The translations under genes and the position numbers were made by a program. The notes under the pieces are model-generated. The model was not told the origin of the DNA and made no database searches. It was given only the letters and a program-made list of their open reading frames with translations. A stretch of DNA of 64,000 nt from positions 1 through 64,000 of the forward strand of contig NZ_JACESP010000023.1 in the NCBI RefSeq assembly GCF_013911755.1. The letters run 5' to 3'. Within the stretch, counting starts at the first letter, position 1, and each line of letters starts with the position of its first letter. This DNA comes from Sphingosinicella sp. (GTDB taxonomy: Bacteria > Pseudomonadota > Alphaproteobacteria > Sphingomonadales > Sphingomonadaceae). Positions 28,001-36,960 of this stretch are shown piece by piece.

Positions 28001-28073
28001 TACGGATACGGCTGCGGACGTCTACGATGTGTTCGGTCGTCGGTACTACACAGGCGTTCGTATGAAGTTCTAA
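25023..28073 (+). CDS. TonB-dependent outer-membrane receptor
   Basis: This 1016-residue receptor should import a large or scarce substrate across the outer membrane with TonB energy. A signal peptide (SVLVTAAAIAAPAFAQ) is followed by the TonB box-like VEDVIVVTGSRI. The plug domain comes next (LRDLGSDRTLVLVNGRRV, GGASSLYGSDAIAGVVNF), then the barrel, ending in RRYYTGVRMKF with the C-terminal Phe needed for assembly. The start is GTG at 25023, seven bases after AAGGA. The divergent 2OG-oxygenase and sulfotransferase-like genes downstream suggest a shared substrate, unidentified. Confidence 0.93.
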   Translation: MNNAKFSLYRRALHTSSVLVTAAAIAAPAFAQEQEAEVSVEDVIVVTGSRIASPVDVSTAPLQIVNDQTIKDSGATNIQELLLENPAFGTPALSRTNSAFLTSGTGVATVDLRDLGSDRTLVLVNGRRVVAGLPGSATVDLNVIPTQFLERVDVLTGGASSLYGSDAIAGVVNFVYKRDFEGLEANAQYGITERGDDRRYQANVTVGTNFADDRGNIMVHFGYSKEGGVLSRQRKNTFLDDASVGAFITGDMADWATGIEPFLSSFPPQGRFIIPDDPNVAGNQGTTFTYDANGQLRPCFSTNGGTAPATCGAFAGQPIGPDGFNRQAFRTIAVPVQRYLFAAAGHYEFTEGTNFFFEGTFNRTESSRIIEPFALESGGSTGIFPASGLMPIEHRVLDEQGNVAVVQNPLVPQAIFDAARDNDGDGLRDIGFARRLAEVGNRTGSTSRDFFRFVVGFDGTLFDDRFNWDVSYNYGKTIENQVSSGQVNVANFRDGLSVMVDVDDVNGNGSTSDYVCTSAEARANGCVPVNIFGAGNISPEALAYIDAQGTFQTEITQQVVQANLSGELFQLPAGPVGIATGVEYRKESSKEDNDALTNAGMNAGNKIPDTAGSFDVAEAYLEVRVPILADTPGFQLLDVGGSVRVADYSTVGTVYSYAGTATWKPVDDIRFRGTYSRAVRAPNIGELYSGLSQTFPSGINDPCDGVGPTGGGTVGDICRSQPGVNANIAANGVFTLNQADQQGISGFNGGNPDLEEEKADSWTLGAVITPRSLGLNNLSLSIDYYNINVKNVIAAPGRGFTLDQCFNKANPTYCDLVTRRPAATAVNSAGSIEFIDAINVNGASWKTEGLDVVLNYRSGLDAIGAGGTVSAQVAYTRVFKNDYFPAAGEPADRQAGEIGTAKDRFTANLAYNAESGLRASLTGTYIGKSYEDDQFCFAYGYEAKCVGVSAEFYLDAQLGWNIGDNFELYFGVDNLLDNDAPRILSGTTFNTTGTDTAADVYDVFGRRYYTGVRMKF

Positions 28074-28098
28074 CTAACGCGCATCATTCACGAAAAAT

Positions 28099-28136
28099 GG
28101 GCGGGGCCATGCATATGGTCCCGCCCTTCTTTTTTT
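28099..28136 (+). terminator. Rho-independent terminator of the TonB receptor gene
   Basis: A 12-bp stem, GGGCGGGGCCAT with ATGGTCCCGCCC (one G-T pair), closes a GCAT loop and runs into a T-rich tract at 28127-28136. It starts 26 bases after the receptor stop. Confidence 0.9.
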
Positions 28137-28180
28137 GGAAACTTCAGCAGGTATTCGTTTTCTCGTACGTGACGCCGTCC

Positions 28181-28696
28181 TTATTTCACGCGCGTTACGC
28201 CGAGGAAACCGGATTTCCCTTCGAACTTCATGCGATATCCGCCGATCGCGCCTTCGCTGATCGTGACCTCCATGCCGGCCCGTAGTGTGCCGCGGAAACT
28301 GCTGACCGAAGTCTGCCGCCACATCTGCCCATTTTCGAGAACAACAATGTGCCGGCCATTGACGTTTTGAACGAAAACTTCGGCAATTCTTGAACGGAGC
28401 TCTTCCACGCCGGCTGGGCCTAATTCCCGAACCTCCGGCTTTTCGGTTTCGGCCTGTTTGCTGGTTTCGAACTTCTTGAGACCGTATTCGGCCTCCGCCT
28501 GTTCCTTTTGCGTTTGCTGAACGACGGCTTGTCTCTGATCGAGCGATTGCAGTGCCTCGTCGAAGCACGCCAGCCTAGCCTTGTCCTCCGCGATCTTGCC
28601 GCACGCGCGAAAGGGATCGCCGATCGGATCGGCCATAACGGCGGAAGCGCTGCAGAGCATGGTTCCCATGGTCAGCAATACGATCTTTCGGTTCAC
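28181..28696 (-). CDS. Exported hypothetical protein with an N-terminal two-Cys motif
   Basis: This protein of 171 residues has a signal peptide (IVLLTMGTMLCSASAVMA). A short motif follows, CGKIAEDKARLACFDEAL, of a type seen at the N-terminus of VasI-like and other periplasmic proteins. Then come a charged helical stretch (QRQAVVQQTQKEQAEAEY) and a beta-rich C-terminal part (VVLENGQMWRQTSVSSF). The GTG at 28696 has GGGAG eight bases upstream. No type VI secretion genes are nearby. Function is unknown. Confidence 0.75.
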   Translation of the reverse strand: MNRKIVLLTMGTMLCSASAVMADPIGDPFRACGKIAEDKARLACFDEALQSLDQRQAVVQQTQKEQAEAEYGLKKFETSKQAETEKPEVRELGPAGVEELRSRIAEVFVQNVNGRHIVVLENGQMWRQTSVSSFRGTLRAGMEVTISEGAIGGYRMKFEGKSGFLGVTRVK

Positions 28697-28757
28697 TCTT
28701 GATCTCCCTTTTGCTGTTGTTTCCACATCTACACACTCTGCAGGCTGGAACAGGTCT

Positions 28758-29501
28758 TCAGGCCTTTTCCAGCGGGATGGGGCCGGGCGGTGAATCTCCC
28801 CGAAACCACCCGGTTATTGAAAATCGGTGTGCGCGCACATACGGCGCCACCACGGAGACCGAATGATCGGCCGGGATTCTAAAGATGTTGATGGCATTGA
28901 AGATCGGCCGATAGGCCTCCTTCACATCGTTGCGCTCATCGAAGAATTGCAGGAAACCACCCCAGTCTCGCCCCCAGTTCTCGGTAAGGTTGATGACATA
29001 GGCGGCAAGGCGTCGCTCCGCAGGCACTTCATCGGTGTGACATTTCAGGAAGTGCCCTGCCGTAAAGAGTGTCCCTTGCCCGTCGGCCCAGCGAATGTCC
29101 TCCAGTCCCGTTACCCGGCGAATGAATGACAGGAAGGGTTCGCTGTTGATGAATTCATAGGCGTCGAACAGCCGGGTCGGGGCGAGGCGTCGTTGGAAGT
29201 ACTCCCTGAAAAGCGGGTAGTAGGCGTAGAAAAACTGATAACCGTTGCGCGCGCCTTCGTGGATTGCAGCAACCGCGCTGGCGCCTTTGTCGCGCGGCAT
29301 TGCGTTCACGGCGGCGGCATCGAGTTCGATAACCTGGTTTCCCTGATTGTAGACAAGCCCCCAAGGCAGGCGCTGCAATTCGGAAACCAGGGCGCGTGCC
29401 GAAGGTTCAGTGAGGAAGTCGCGGATCTGTATGCGTCCACGCTGTGCAAACGTGTGGGCGAGCGCGCTGTCATCGAGCGCAGGATTGAGTTCCAGCTTCA
29501 T
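28758..29501 (-). CDS. 2-oxoglutarate/Fe(II)-dependent oxygenase
   Basis: This non-haem iron oxygenase of 247 residues resembles prolyl 4-hydroxylases. The iron triad is visible as His155 and Asp157 in KCHTDEVP and His213 in ADHSVSV, and Arg226 in HRFSITGW is the expected 2-oxoglutarate anchor. It should hydroxylate an amino-acid side chain or small molecule. The ATG at 29501 follows AAAGG; a TTG at 29507 with GGAGGT five bases before it is a real alternative. It is divergent from the sulfotransferase-like gene with about 40 bases between starts. Confidence 0.83.
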   Translation of the reverse strand: MKLELNPALDDSALAHTFAQRGRIQIRDFLTEPSARALVSELQRLPWGLVYNQGNQVIELDAAAVNAMPRDKGASAVAAIHEGARNGYQFFYAYYPLFREYFQRRLAPTRLFDAYEFINSEPFLSFIRRVTGLEDIRWADGQGTLFTAGHFLKCHTDEVPAERRLAAYVINLTENWGRDWGGFLQFFDERNDVKEAYRPIFNAINIFRIPADHSVSVVAPYVRAHRFSITGWFRGDSPPGPIPLEKA

Positions 29502-29542
29502 ACCCAACCTTTACCTCCGGGTGTAGGCTGCTACCATAAGCT

Positions 29543-30553
29543 ATGGCAAATCCGGGCGCTATTCTTGCCGATCCTTCTTGGTTTCCGCATCGCTACGACG
29601 AGCAACGGCAGGTCGTCCAATTCATCCGGCTCGATCGCGATGCGCACCGCAGCGCGACGTTCCTGACGGACGAATATCTGGGTGAGCGCGAACGCACCCT
29701 CGTTCCGGTTTCCGCGCTTCACGAGTTCACGGCTCCGCCGAACCCTGTGCATTTCCTGTTTCATTCCGCCTTTTGCTGCTCGACGCTTCTTGCGAGTGCG
29801 CTCGATGTTCCGGGGCATGTCTTCGGGCTCAAGGAACCGCAGATCATCAATGATCTTGCCGGCGCTGCGCTTCGTGGGAAGCGTGATCCGGATTTGCTCC
29901 ACCGCGTGCTCGGTCTGCTCGCGAGGGCAGAAAAGACCGTCGTCATCAAGCCGAGCAATGAAGCCAATGTGCTCATCGCGCAGATGCTTGCGGTCCGGCC
30001 GAACGCCCGCGCACTGCTCATGTCTTCGGGATTGGAGGACTTCCTGTTCTCCGTCGCCAAGAAGGGCATGTTCGGCCGCATATGGGTGCGGCGCCAACAC
30101 ACGCTGCTCGCGCCGCGCCAGCGCTTGCCAACCGGATTTTCGCCCGCCGAGGTCTTCCAGCAGACCGATCTTCAGATCGCCGGCATGGTGTGGCTGATGC
30201 ACCGCGCCGAGTTTATCGATCTCGTCGCGGGACAGCCCCAACGGGTCCGCAGCCTCGATGCCGCTGATCTGCTTGCGCACAAGCGCGACGTATTCGAAAG
30301 CGTCGCGCGCTGGTTCGATCTCGGCTTCGCCGACCGCGACGTCGATCAGGTGATGGCATCGGGCCGGTTCGAAACCCATGCGAAAGAGCTCGGACGGACC
30401 TACGACGCAACTGCGCGGGAACGCGAGCGCGTCCGTCAGGAAAGTGCCTACGCCGAGGAAATCGCCATGGTGGCGAACTGGATTTCGGCGGTGGCGGGAC
30501 ATATCGGACTGCAGCCCGCGCTCAGCAGCCCGGTACACCGGGTTGCCGCCTAG
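29543..30553 (+). CDS. Sulfotransferase-like P-loop protein
   Basis: This 336-residue protein has a P-loop-like element near residue 75, [16 protein letters not shown], in the position of the PAPS-binding loop of sulfotransferases, followed by KEPQIINDL. It has no signal peptide. Such proteins recur in sphingomonads and xanthomonads beside TonB receptors and iron/2OG oxygenases. Transfer of sulfate is inferred from the fold only. The stop overlaps the convergent clpB stop by four bases. Confidence 0.62.
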   Translation: MANPGAILADPSWFPHRYDEQRQVVQFIRLDRDAHRSATFLTDEYLGERERTLVPVSALHEFTAPPNPVHFLFHSAFCCSTLLASALDVPGHVFGLKEPQIINDLAGAALRGKRDPDLLHRVLGLLARAEKTVVIKPSNEANVLIAQMLAVRPNARALLMSSGLEDFLFSVAKKGMFGRIWVRRQHTLLAPRQRLPTGFSPAEVFQQTDLQIAGMVWLMHRAEFIDLVAGQPQRVRSLDAADLLAHKRDVFESVARWFDLGFADRDVDQVMASGRFETHAKELGRTYDATARERERVRQESAYAEEIAMVANWISAVAGHIGLQPALSSPVHRVAA

Positions 30554-33126
30554 CCCACCTGAAACGCCAGCGCGCCGTCGCCTTCGTCCACCTTCACTGT
30601 CGCGCCGTCGCCGATCTCGCCTGAGAGGATCTTGTCGGCGAGGGGGTCCTGCAGATATTTCTGCACCGCCCGTTTCAGCGGCCTTGCGCCGTACACCGGG
30701 TCGTATCCGACCCGGCCTAGCCACGCCCTTGCCGCATCGGTGAGGTCGATGGTGATCTTCCGGTCGGCGAGCAGCTTCTGGACGCGCGAGACCTGTAGAT
30801 CGACGATCGGCCCCATGTGCGCCTGCGCCAGCCGGTGGAACAGGATGATCTCGTCCAGCCGGTTCAGGAACTCGGGCCGGAAATGCCCGCGCACCACGGT
30901 CATCACCTCGTCCTCCACATCCTTCACGGTCTGGTCGTCGCGGAGTGACGAAAGATACTGCGAACCGAGGTTCGAAGTGAGGATGATGATGGTGTTGGTG
31001 AAATCCACCGTGCGGCCCTGGCTGTCGGTCAGCCGCCCGTCGTCGAGCACCTGCAGGAGCACATTGAAGACGTCAGCGTGCGCCTTCTCCACCTCGTCGA
31101 ACAGCACGACCTGATAGGGCCGCCGCCGCACCGCCTCGGTGAGCACGCCGCCCTCGTCATAGCCGACATAGCCCGGAGGCGCGCCGATCAGGCGGGAGAC
31201 GCTGTGCTTCTCCATGAACTCGCTCATGTCGATGCGCACCATCGCGCCCGCGTCGTCGAACAGAAACTCGGCGAGCGCCTTCGTCAGTTCGGTCTTGCCG
31301 ACGCCCGTCGGCCCGAGGAACAGGAAGCTGCCCAGCGGACGGTTCGGGTCCTGAAGCCCCGCACGCGCGCGGCGCACTGCGGCGGACACGGCCTTCACCG
31401 CGTCTTCCTGCCCGATCACGCGCTTGCCGATCAGCGCTTCCATCTGCAGCAGCTTCTCGCGCTCGCCTTCCAGCATCCGGTCGACCGGAATGCCTGTCCA
31501 GCGTGAAACGACGGCGGCGATATCGTCGGCAGTGACTTCCTCGCGCACCATTGCGCCTTTGCTGGCACCTTCGGCTTCAGCCAGCTGCTTTTCGAGACCC
31601 GGAATGACGCCGTAGGAGAGTTCGCCCGCCCGCGCGAGATCGCCCGAACGCTGCGCCTGTTCCAGCTCGCTGCGCGCGGCATCGAGCTGTTCCCTCAGCT
31701 TGGTCTCCGACTGCATCTTCTCGCGCTCGGCTTGCCACCGGGTGGTCAGCTCCCGAGACTGTTCCTCCAGATCCGCGAGGTCGCGTTCCAGATTGGCCAG
31801 CCTGTCCTTCGACGCCTCGTCCTTCTCCTTCTTCAGCGCCTCGCGTTCGATCTTCAGCTGGATGATGCGGCGGTCGAGGTTCTCGATCTCCTCGGGCTTC
31901 GACTCCACCTCCATGCGCAGGCGCGAGGCGGCCTCGTCCATCAGGTCGATGGCCTTGTCCGGCAGGAAGCGGTCGGTGATGTAGCGGTTCGAAAGCGTCG
32001 CGGCGGAAACCAGCGCCCCGTCTGTAATGCGCACGCCGTGGTGAAGCTCGTACTTCTCCTTCAGCCCGCGCAGGATCGAGATCGTATCCTCGACGGTCGG
32101 CTCACCCACGAACACGGGCTGGAAGCGCCGCTGCAGGGCGGGGTCTTTCTCCACATGCTTGCGATATTCGTCGAGCGTCGTCGCGCCGATGCAGTGCAGT
32201 TCGCCGCGCGCGAGCGCAGGCTTCAGCAGGTTGGAGGCGTCCATTGCGCCTTCGGACTTGCCCGCGCCGATCAGCGTGTGCATCTCGTCGATGAACAGGA
32301 TGATGTTGCCCTCGGCGGCCTTCACTTCGTCGAGTACGCCTTTCAAGCGTTCCTCGAACTCGCCGCGATACTTGGCGCCCGCGATCAAGCTGCCCATGTC
32401 GAGCGCCATCACGGTGCGGTCCTTGATGCCGTCGGGCACGTCGCCATTCGCGATGCGCAGCGCTAGGCCTTCGGCGATCGCGGTCTTGCCGACGCCCGGC
32501 TCGCCGATCAGCACGGGGTTGTTCTTGGTGCGCCGTGCCAGCACCTGTATCGTGCGGCGAATTTCCTCGTCACGGCCGATCACGGGGTCGAGTTTGCCCT
32601 CTCGCGCTGCAGCGGTCAGGTCGCGCGCGAATTTCTTCAGCGCGTCATAACGGTCTTCTGCGCCGGCCGTGTCGGCGGTACGGCCCTGACGTAGCGTTTC
32701 GATGGCGCTGTTGAGGCCCTGTGGCGTCACGCCTGCAGCAGCCAGCGCCTTGCCCGCGGCGGTTTCCTTCGCGAGCGTCAGTGCAAGCAGCAGCCGCTCG
32801 ACGGTGACGAAGCTGTCACCCGCCTTCTTCGCGACCTCTTCGGCCTGGGTGAGGACGCGTACGGTGTCATTGTCCCACTGCACGCTCTGCGCGCCACCGC
32901 CAGAGACCTGCGCGTGCTTGGCGAGCGCCTGATCGACCTCCCGCGTCGCCGCGCGGGCATCGCCGCCCGCCTTCTGGATGAGGCCGGAGGCCATACCCTG
33001 CTCGTCTTCGAGGAGCGCCTTCAGCAGATGCTCGGGCGCCACACGCTGGTGGCTCATGCGGATCGCGACGGTTTGCGCGGATTGCAGGAAGCCTTTGGCG
33101 CGGTCGCTGAATTTCTCGATATTCAT
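30550..33126 (-). CDS. clpB: ATP-dependent disaggregase ClpB
   Basis: This Hsp100 chaperone of 858 residues pulls apart protein aggregates with DnaK. It has the Clp N-domain (1-150), a first AAA+ module with [13 protein letters not shown], the long coiled-coil middle domain ([20 protein letters not shown]), and a second AAA+ module with [12 protein letters not shown]. The ClpP-binding IGF loop of ClpA/ClpX is absent, as expected. The ATG at 33126 fits the family; the frame to 33195 runs through the promoter. A heat-shock promoter lies directly upstream. Confidence 0.97.
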   Translation of the reverse strand: MNIEKFSDRAKGFLQSAQTVAIRMSHQRVAPEHLLKALLEDEQGMASGLIQKAGGDARAATREVDQALAKHAQVSGGGAQSVQWDNDTVRVLTQAEEVAKKAGDSFVTVERLLLALTLAKETAAGKALAAAGVTPQGLNSAIETLRQGRTADTAGAEDRYDALKKFARDLTAAAREGKLDPVIGRDEEIRRTIQVLARRTKNNPVLIGEPGVGKTAIAEGLALRIANGDVPDGIKDRTVMALDMGSLIAGAKYRGEFEERLKGVLDEVKAAEGNIILFIDEMHTLIGAGKSEGAMDASNLLKPALARGELHCIGATTLDEYRKHVEKDPALQRRFQPVFVGEPTVEDTISILRGLKEKYELHHGVRITDGALVSAATLSNRYITDRFLPDKAIDLMDEAASRLRMEVESKPEEIENLDRRIIQLKIEREALKKEKDEASKDRLANLERDLADLEEQSRELTTRWQAEREKMQSETKLREQLDAARSELEQAQRSGDLARAGELSYGVIPGLEKQLAEAEGASKGAMVREEVTADDIAAVVSRWTGIPVDRMLEGEREKLLQMEALIGKRVIGQEDAVKAVSAAVRRARAGLQDPNRPLGSFLFLGPTGVGKTELTKALAEFLFDDAGAMVRIDMSEFMEKHSVSRLIGAPPGYVGYDEGGVLTEAVRRRPYQVVLFDEVEKAHADVFNVLLQVLDDGRLTDSQGRTVDFTNTIIILTSNLGSQYLSSLRDDQTVKDVEDEVMTVVRGHFRPEFLNRLDEIILFHRLAQAHMGPIVDLQVSRVQKLLADRKITIDLTDAARAWLGRVGYDPVYGARPLKRAVQKYLQDPLADKILSGEIGDGATVKVDEGDGALAFQVG

Positions 33127-33168
33127 GGCGTTTACATCCCCCGTGCGGGCAATCATGGACTGAGCGCG

Positions 33169-33196
33169 ATATGGTGTTGCAGTTTTGCAACGCAAG
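33169..33196 (-). promoter_or_regulatory. clpB: Sigma-32 (RpoH) type promoter of clpB
   Basis: On the minus strand CTTGCG (33196-33191) is followed after 14 bases by CACCATAT (33176-33169). This matches the heat-shock consensus CTTG(A/C)-N13/14-CCCCATNT with one mismatch in the -10 element. The predicted transcript would start about 35 bases before the clpB ATG. Confidence 0.75.
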
Positions 33197-33197
33197 C

Positions 33198-33224
33198 GCC
33201 CGGCGCAAGTTTTTTACGCCGGGC
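33198..33224 (-). terminator. Hairpin downstream of the beta-lactamase/VanX fusion gene
   Basis: GCCCGGCG (33198-33205) and CGCCGGGC (33217-33224) form a perfect 8-bp stem with an 11-base loop. It lies between the end of the D-amino-acid operon (33266) and the clpB promoter, where a terminator is needed. No T-tract follows on the minus strand. Confidence 0.45.
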
Positions 33225-33265
33225 TACGCGCCCTTCACATGACTCTGATCAAACAGAGCGGATGG

Positions 33266-35605
33266 TCAACGGCGGCGGCGGCCCTCGAGTTCCTCGAAGG
33301 TTTTGTTGCCGATCGGGTAGTCCCGCCAGCTGCCGAAATCGAAATGCCACCATTCCTCGGGATAGACGTCGAAACCCTCGGCCTCGATCGCGCTCCGCAG
33401 CACCTCGCGCAGCCAGCGTTGATGGTCGGTGCCACCCACGAAGTTGGAGTAGGAGCGGGTCGAAAACTCGTCGTAGCGTCCCGTCGTTTCCATCGGCTTG
33501 CCCGTGGCAAGATCGAACATCGTGAGATCGACGGCAGCGCCGCGATTGTGGCGCGAACCCTGCGACGGGTCGGCGACGAACATGCGGCTGGAAACCGGGC
33601 TCGCATCCCAGAACATCTTGGTCACGTACCAAGGGCGATAAGCATCGTGAATGAGGAGGCCGTAGCCGCGCTTTCGAAGCGCCTGGTTAACGCGGGCCAG
33701 CGCCTCGGCGGCGGGCCGCTGCAGATAGGCGCGGGCGCTTTCGTATACCGGAATGCCCATGAAGTTGTTTGTGCCCGCATAGCGCACGTCGAGCCGGATC
33801 GTCGGGTCGGCCCTGGTGATGGCATAAAGGTCGCTCGGCTTTGCCGAAGGCGGCTCGTGCGGCGGCGTGGCGGCCAGTGCCGCGGTCCGAAGCCCGGCGA
33901 AATTGGCCTGCACACCCTCGCGGACCTTCGCTTCCACCTCCGCGCCGAAATCGCGGCGCGGGAAGCGGATGCCGCTCAGGCTCGCCGCTGTGACCGTCCC
34001 TGCCGCGTCCCGCTCGAAAGCGAGTGCTTCGAACGGATAGAGGCCGCGATTGGTAGGGAAGGCGTAGTGGTCGGCTGCCGTTCGCGTCAGCGGCGAATGC
34101 TCCGTCCATTCGATCCACACGAACGGCGTCCCGTCACGCTCGTAGACGCGAAGCACGTTGTGTTCCCAGCCGTAGTCGCCGACGAGCGCGGCGAGTTCGG
34201 CATTCGGCCGCGGCGGCTCGAGCATCTCGCCGCGCGCGTAGCGGACCCCGCCCACCTCGATCCATGCACCGTCATCGGCGATGGCCAGCTTTTCGAACCG
34301 GGTCTGTGCGTCCTCGACGACATACCCGGTTGCGGTGTGCCGGATGTCGCCGACAAGTTCGGGCGCGTCGATCACCAGACGGCCAGCGTAGATACGGGTG
34401 CTGACGCTCTGCTTCCCGTTGGTGAACCAGCCCGAAAGCCGCTTTGCTGTGTCGCCCGTGACAAGCTCGCTTTTCAGGAAGGCGGGGGGCTCCGCGCCCG
34501 CCTTCAGTGCCAGCATCGTACGAAGCGCATAGTCCGCCAGCCGGGCGGTGATGTGGTTCGACGAATCGACGGTGGAGAAGGCGACCACGCCGATGCCGTC
34601 ATCGGGCAGCACGCGCAGTTCCGTGGCGTGGCCGTAGATTGCGCCGCCGTGGCCGACGACGCGTTTTCCGTCCATGTCCCCGACCACGAAGCCGAGGCCG
34701 AAGACGCGGGCGCCCGGATCCGGATACTGTCGCCGCCACATCTCGTCGAGCGAGGCCGCTTTCAACATGCGGCCATTCGGAATCGCGCCCTTGTTCAGCA
34801 GCGCCTGCGCAAAACGGCCAAGGTCGCCGGTCGTCGTGAACAGGCTTCCGGCCGCGGGCGTGCCGAGTTCGATCGGCGGAGCGGCGATGCGAGGGCCGTC
34901 AAACGCGGCCATTTCGCTGTACGCGATGCGTCCGGCGAAGGGTGCGGCGGTGAGGCCGCTCGATGCCATGCCCAGGGGATCGAGCACGAGGCTATGCAGG
35001 GCCTTCTCGTAGGGAAGGCCCGTAACGCGCGCGACGACCTCGCCGACCACCGCAATTCCGGCATTCGAATATTTGGTGATGGTGCCGGGCGCGGCAACGA
35101 GCGTCGTGTCATTCAGGCTGAGCACGGCATCAGCCTGCCCCTTCGGCGCCGTATCAAAGTAATGCCCACGCAGGGGTTCGCGGACGAGGCCGCTGCGATG
35201 CGTCATCAACTGGCGCAGCGTGATTTCGCCCCCGAAAGGGTTTTTGGGCTGAAACGTGGGCAGGTAGGTGCGAACGGGCGCGTCGAGGTCGAGCTTGCCC
35301 TGCTCGACGAGCTTCATGACAGCGACATCGGTGAACAGCTTGCTGACGGAGCCCGCGCGGTAAACGGTGTCTGGCGCTGCTGGCACGTTTCCGTCGGCAT
35401 CCGCCTTGCCCCACGCGCCTGACCAGCGAACGCCGTCCTGGCCGACGATCGCGATGGCGATCGAGGGGATCCGCTTCTCCCGCATTTCCCACTGCGCGGC
35501 ATCGGCGATCAGCGCGGCTGCGCGATCGAGCGCAGGATCGGGAGCCTGTGCCAGCGCGGCAGCGGGGGCTATCAGCACGATCACCCATGCGAGCAGTCTT
35601 TTCAT
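33266..35605 (-). CDS. Exported fusion: beta-lactamase/DD-peptidase domain plus VanX-like D-Ala-D-Ala dipeptidase
   Basis: This two-enzyme protein of 779 residues starts with a signal peptide (LLAWVIVLIAPAAALA), so it acts in the periplasm. Residues 25-365 form a class C beta-lactamase/DD-peptidase domain: Ser86-x-x-Lys89 (SVSK), Tyr179-Ser-Asn181, and His319-Gly-Gly321. Residues 370-580 resemble the beta-rich tail of such hydrolases. Residues 590-775 are a VanX/DdpX-type M15D dipeptidase with DVRYAGTNNFMG, Arg657 in DAYRP, zinc ligands His686 and Asp693 in SRHNRGAAVD, and Glu751/His754 in EWWHFDFG. All key residues of both halves are present. It is the last gene of a four-gene operon; role in trimming D-amino-acid peptides is inferred. 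Confidence 0.9.
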   Translation of the reverse strand: MKRLLAWVIVLIAPAAALAQAPDPALDRAAALIADAAQWEMREKRIPSIAIAIVGQDGVRWSGAWGKADADGNVPAAPDTVYRAGSVSKLFTDVAVMKLVEQGKLDLDAPVRTYLPTFQPKNPFGGEITLRQLMTHRSGLVREPLRGHYFDTAPKGQADAVLSLNDTTLVAAPGTITKYSNAGIAVVGEVVARVTGLPYEKALHSLVLDPLGMASSGLTAAPFAGRIAYSEMAAFDGPRIAAPPIELGTPAAGSLFTTTGDLGRFAQALLNKGAIPNGRMLKAASLDEMWRRQYPDPGARVFGLGFVVGDMDGKRVVGHGGAIYGHATELRVLPDDGIGVVAFSTVDSSNHITARLADYALRTMLALKAGAEPPAFLKSELVTGDTAKRLSGWFTNGKQSVSTRIYAGRLVIDAPELVGDIRHTATGYVVEDAQTRFEKLAIADDGAWIEVGGVRYARGEMLEPPRPNAELAALVGDYGWEHNVLRVYERDGTPFVWIEWTEHSPLTRTAADHYAFPTNRGLYPFEALAFERDAAGTVTAASLSGIRFPRRDFGAEVEAKVREGVQANFAGLRTAALAATPPHEPPSAKPSDLYAITRADPTIRLDVRYAGTNNFMGIPVYESARAYLQRPAAEALARVNQALRKRGYGLLIHDAYRPWYVTKMFWDASPVSSRMFVADPSQGSRHNRGAAVDLTMFDLATGKPMETTGRYDEFSTRSYSNFVGGTDHQRWLREVLRSAIEAEGFDVYPEEWWHFDFGSWRDYPIGNKTFEELEGRRRR

Positions 35606-35641
35606 TGCAAACCTCCATCCCCCTGAGCCGGGTCCGCCGGC

Positions 35642-36928
35642 TCAAAAATATGTCCGTACCGATCCGGTCACATGCAACTGGTCATCGACGATATAGAGCA
35701 GCTTCCATTTGTCGAACGTCGTGCATGGGTGCGAAATGCCGAAGCTGATCAAGTCGCCGGGTTCCAGCGGCGAGTTCGCCGGAACGTCGAGATAGGCGTG
35801 CTGATCGTCGAGGCGCGAGGCGCGGTGCGTCTCACCGAGCGGCCGCGGCGTCGCATCGGGGCCGGGCCGGGCCCACGCGAGCGGGGTGGGGCGGGCAACG
35901 TCTTCGCCGATGTCGCGCTTGCCGAGGCCCGCGATCACCCGCGTCGGTTCGGGACGCGAATGGACATAGGCCCAGACTTCCAGCGCGGGGCGGAGTCCTT
36001 CGCCGAGGCTCGCGGCGATCGGCGAACGGACTTCGAGCTGCTCGATGAGCTGCTTGTAGAAATGGCTGTCGTGTACGAGGTAGCAGCCGCTGCGCAACAG
36101 AACGAAGAAAGGCCGTTCCTGCCGCGCCGCGCCGAATCTCTCCGCGACACGGTCGAACAGCGATGAACCGCCCGCAGAGAGGATGGGCTCGCCGGAAAAC
36201 AGGCCCGTGTCGTGGCAGTGTTCGGCGAGCCGGACGATCCGCTGCAACAGCGCATCGACCTTCGCGTCGCGCTCGGCGGCTTCGAGGCCCTGGATGATGC
36301 CCTCGAATGCCTCGATACCGCGCAGGCAGATTTGAGACGAAGCCGCGATCCGTTCGGCTGCCGCCAGCGCCTCCGCATCATCGCGGAAGCCCGTGCGTCC
36401 GCCCGGGAGACCAAGCTCGATCAAAACCTGGAGCCGCCGGCCCGGCGGAGACGCTGCCAGCCCCGCTTCGAGCAGATCGATCGCGCGCATCGAGTCGACG
36501 AGGCAGTAGAAATCGAAACCGGGATCCGCGCGAAGCTCGCCCGCGACGTAGGCGATGTTCTCGCGGCCCACGAGCTGATTCGCCATGAAGATTCTGCTGA
36601 TGCCGAATGCGCGGTATGCACGCACATGGCCGGCGGTTGCCGCAGTGATTCCCCACGCGCCGTCCGCTATCTGCATGGCGAAAAGCTCCGGACTCATCGT
36701 CGTCTTGCCATGCGGCGCGATTTTCGTACCCGTCAGTTCGGTGAAGCGCTGCATCCACCGGCTGTTGTGCTGAAGCGCCGAGCGGTGCAGCACGGCCGCC
36801 GGCAGCATCAGATCCTCGTTCAGAACCGAAAGCCCGGCGGACGCGAGATCCGCTTCATTGCCATGCCACGCCGCGGGCAGGCCCTTGATCCGCCAATCGA
36901 GATGATCCCGTGGCACGTTGATCGCCAT
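35642..36928 (-). CDS. D-serine dehydratase-like PLP enzyme (amino acid deaminase, alanine racemase N-terminal fold)
   Basis: This cytoplasmic fold-type III PLP enzyme has 428 residues. The Schiff-base lysine is Lys75 in APHGKTTMSP at the end of the first barrel strand. The C-terminal domain has the zinc pair His400-Pro-Cys402 in GISHPCTTFDKW, the hallmark of eukaryotic-type D-serine dehydratases and related D-threonine enzymes. It should deaminate D-Ser or D-Thr to a 2-oxoacid. The ATG at 36928 follows an AAGAGAA ribosome binding site; the longer frame upstream is a shadow of the deacylase gene. It lies between that gene and the fusion gene. Confidence 0.85.
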   Translation of the reverse strand: MAINVPRDHLDWRIKGLPAAWHGNEADLASAGLSVLNEDLMLPAAVLHRSALQHNSRWMQRFTELTGTKIAPHGKTTMSPELFAMQIADGAWGITAATAGHVRAYRAFGISRIFMANQLVGRENIAYVAGELRADPGFDFYCLVDSMRAIDLLEAGLAASPPGRRLQVLIELGLPGGRTGFRDDAEALAAAERIAASSQICLRGIEAFEGIIQGLEAAERDAKVDALLQRIVRLAEHCHDTGLFSGEPILSAGGSSLFDRVAERFGAARQERPFFVLLRSGCYLVHDSHFYKQLIEQLEVRSPIAASLGEGLRPALEVWAYVHSRPEPTRVIAGLGKRDIGEDVARPTPLAWARPGPDATPRPLGETHRASRLDDQHAYLDVPANSPLEPGDLISFGISHPCTTFDKWKLLYIVDDQLHVTGSVRTYF

Positions 36929-36960
36929 TACGTTCTCTTTTTTCTGCTTTTCTGTTGTCG

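Noticed and set aside
28181-28696. Type VI secretion component (VasI-like)
   Set aside because: Only the short N-terminal CxxI...ARLACFD motif matches and no secretion genes are nearby.
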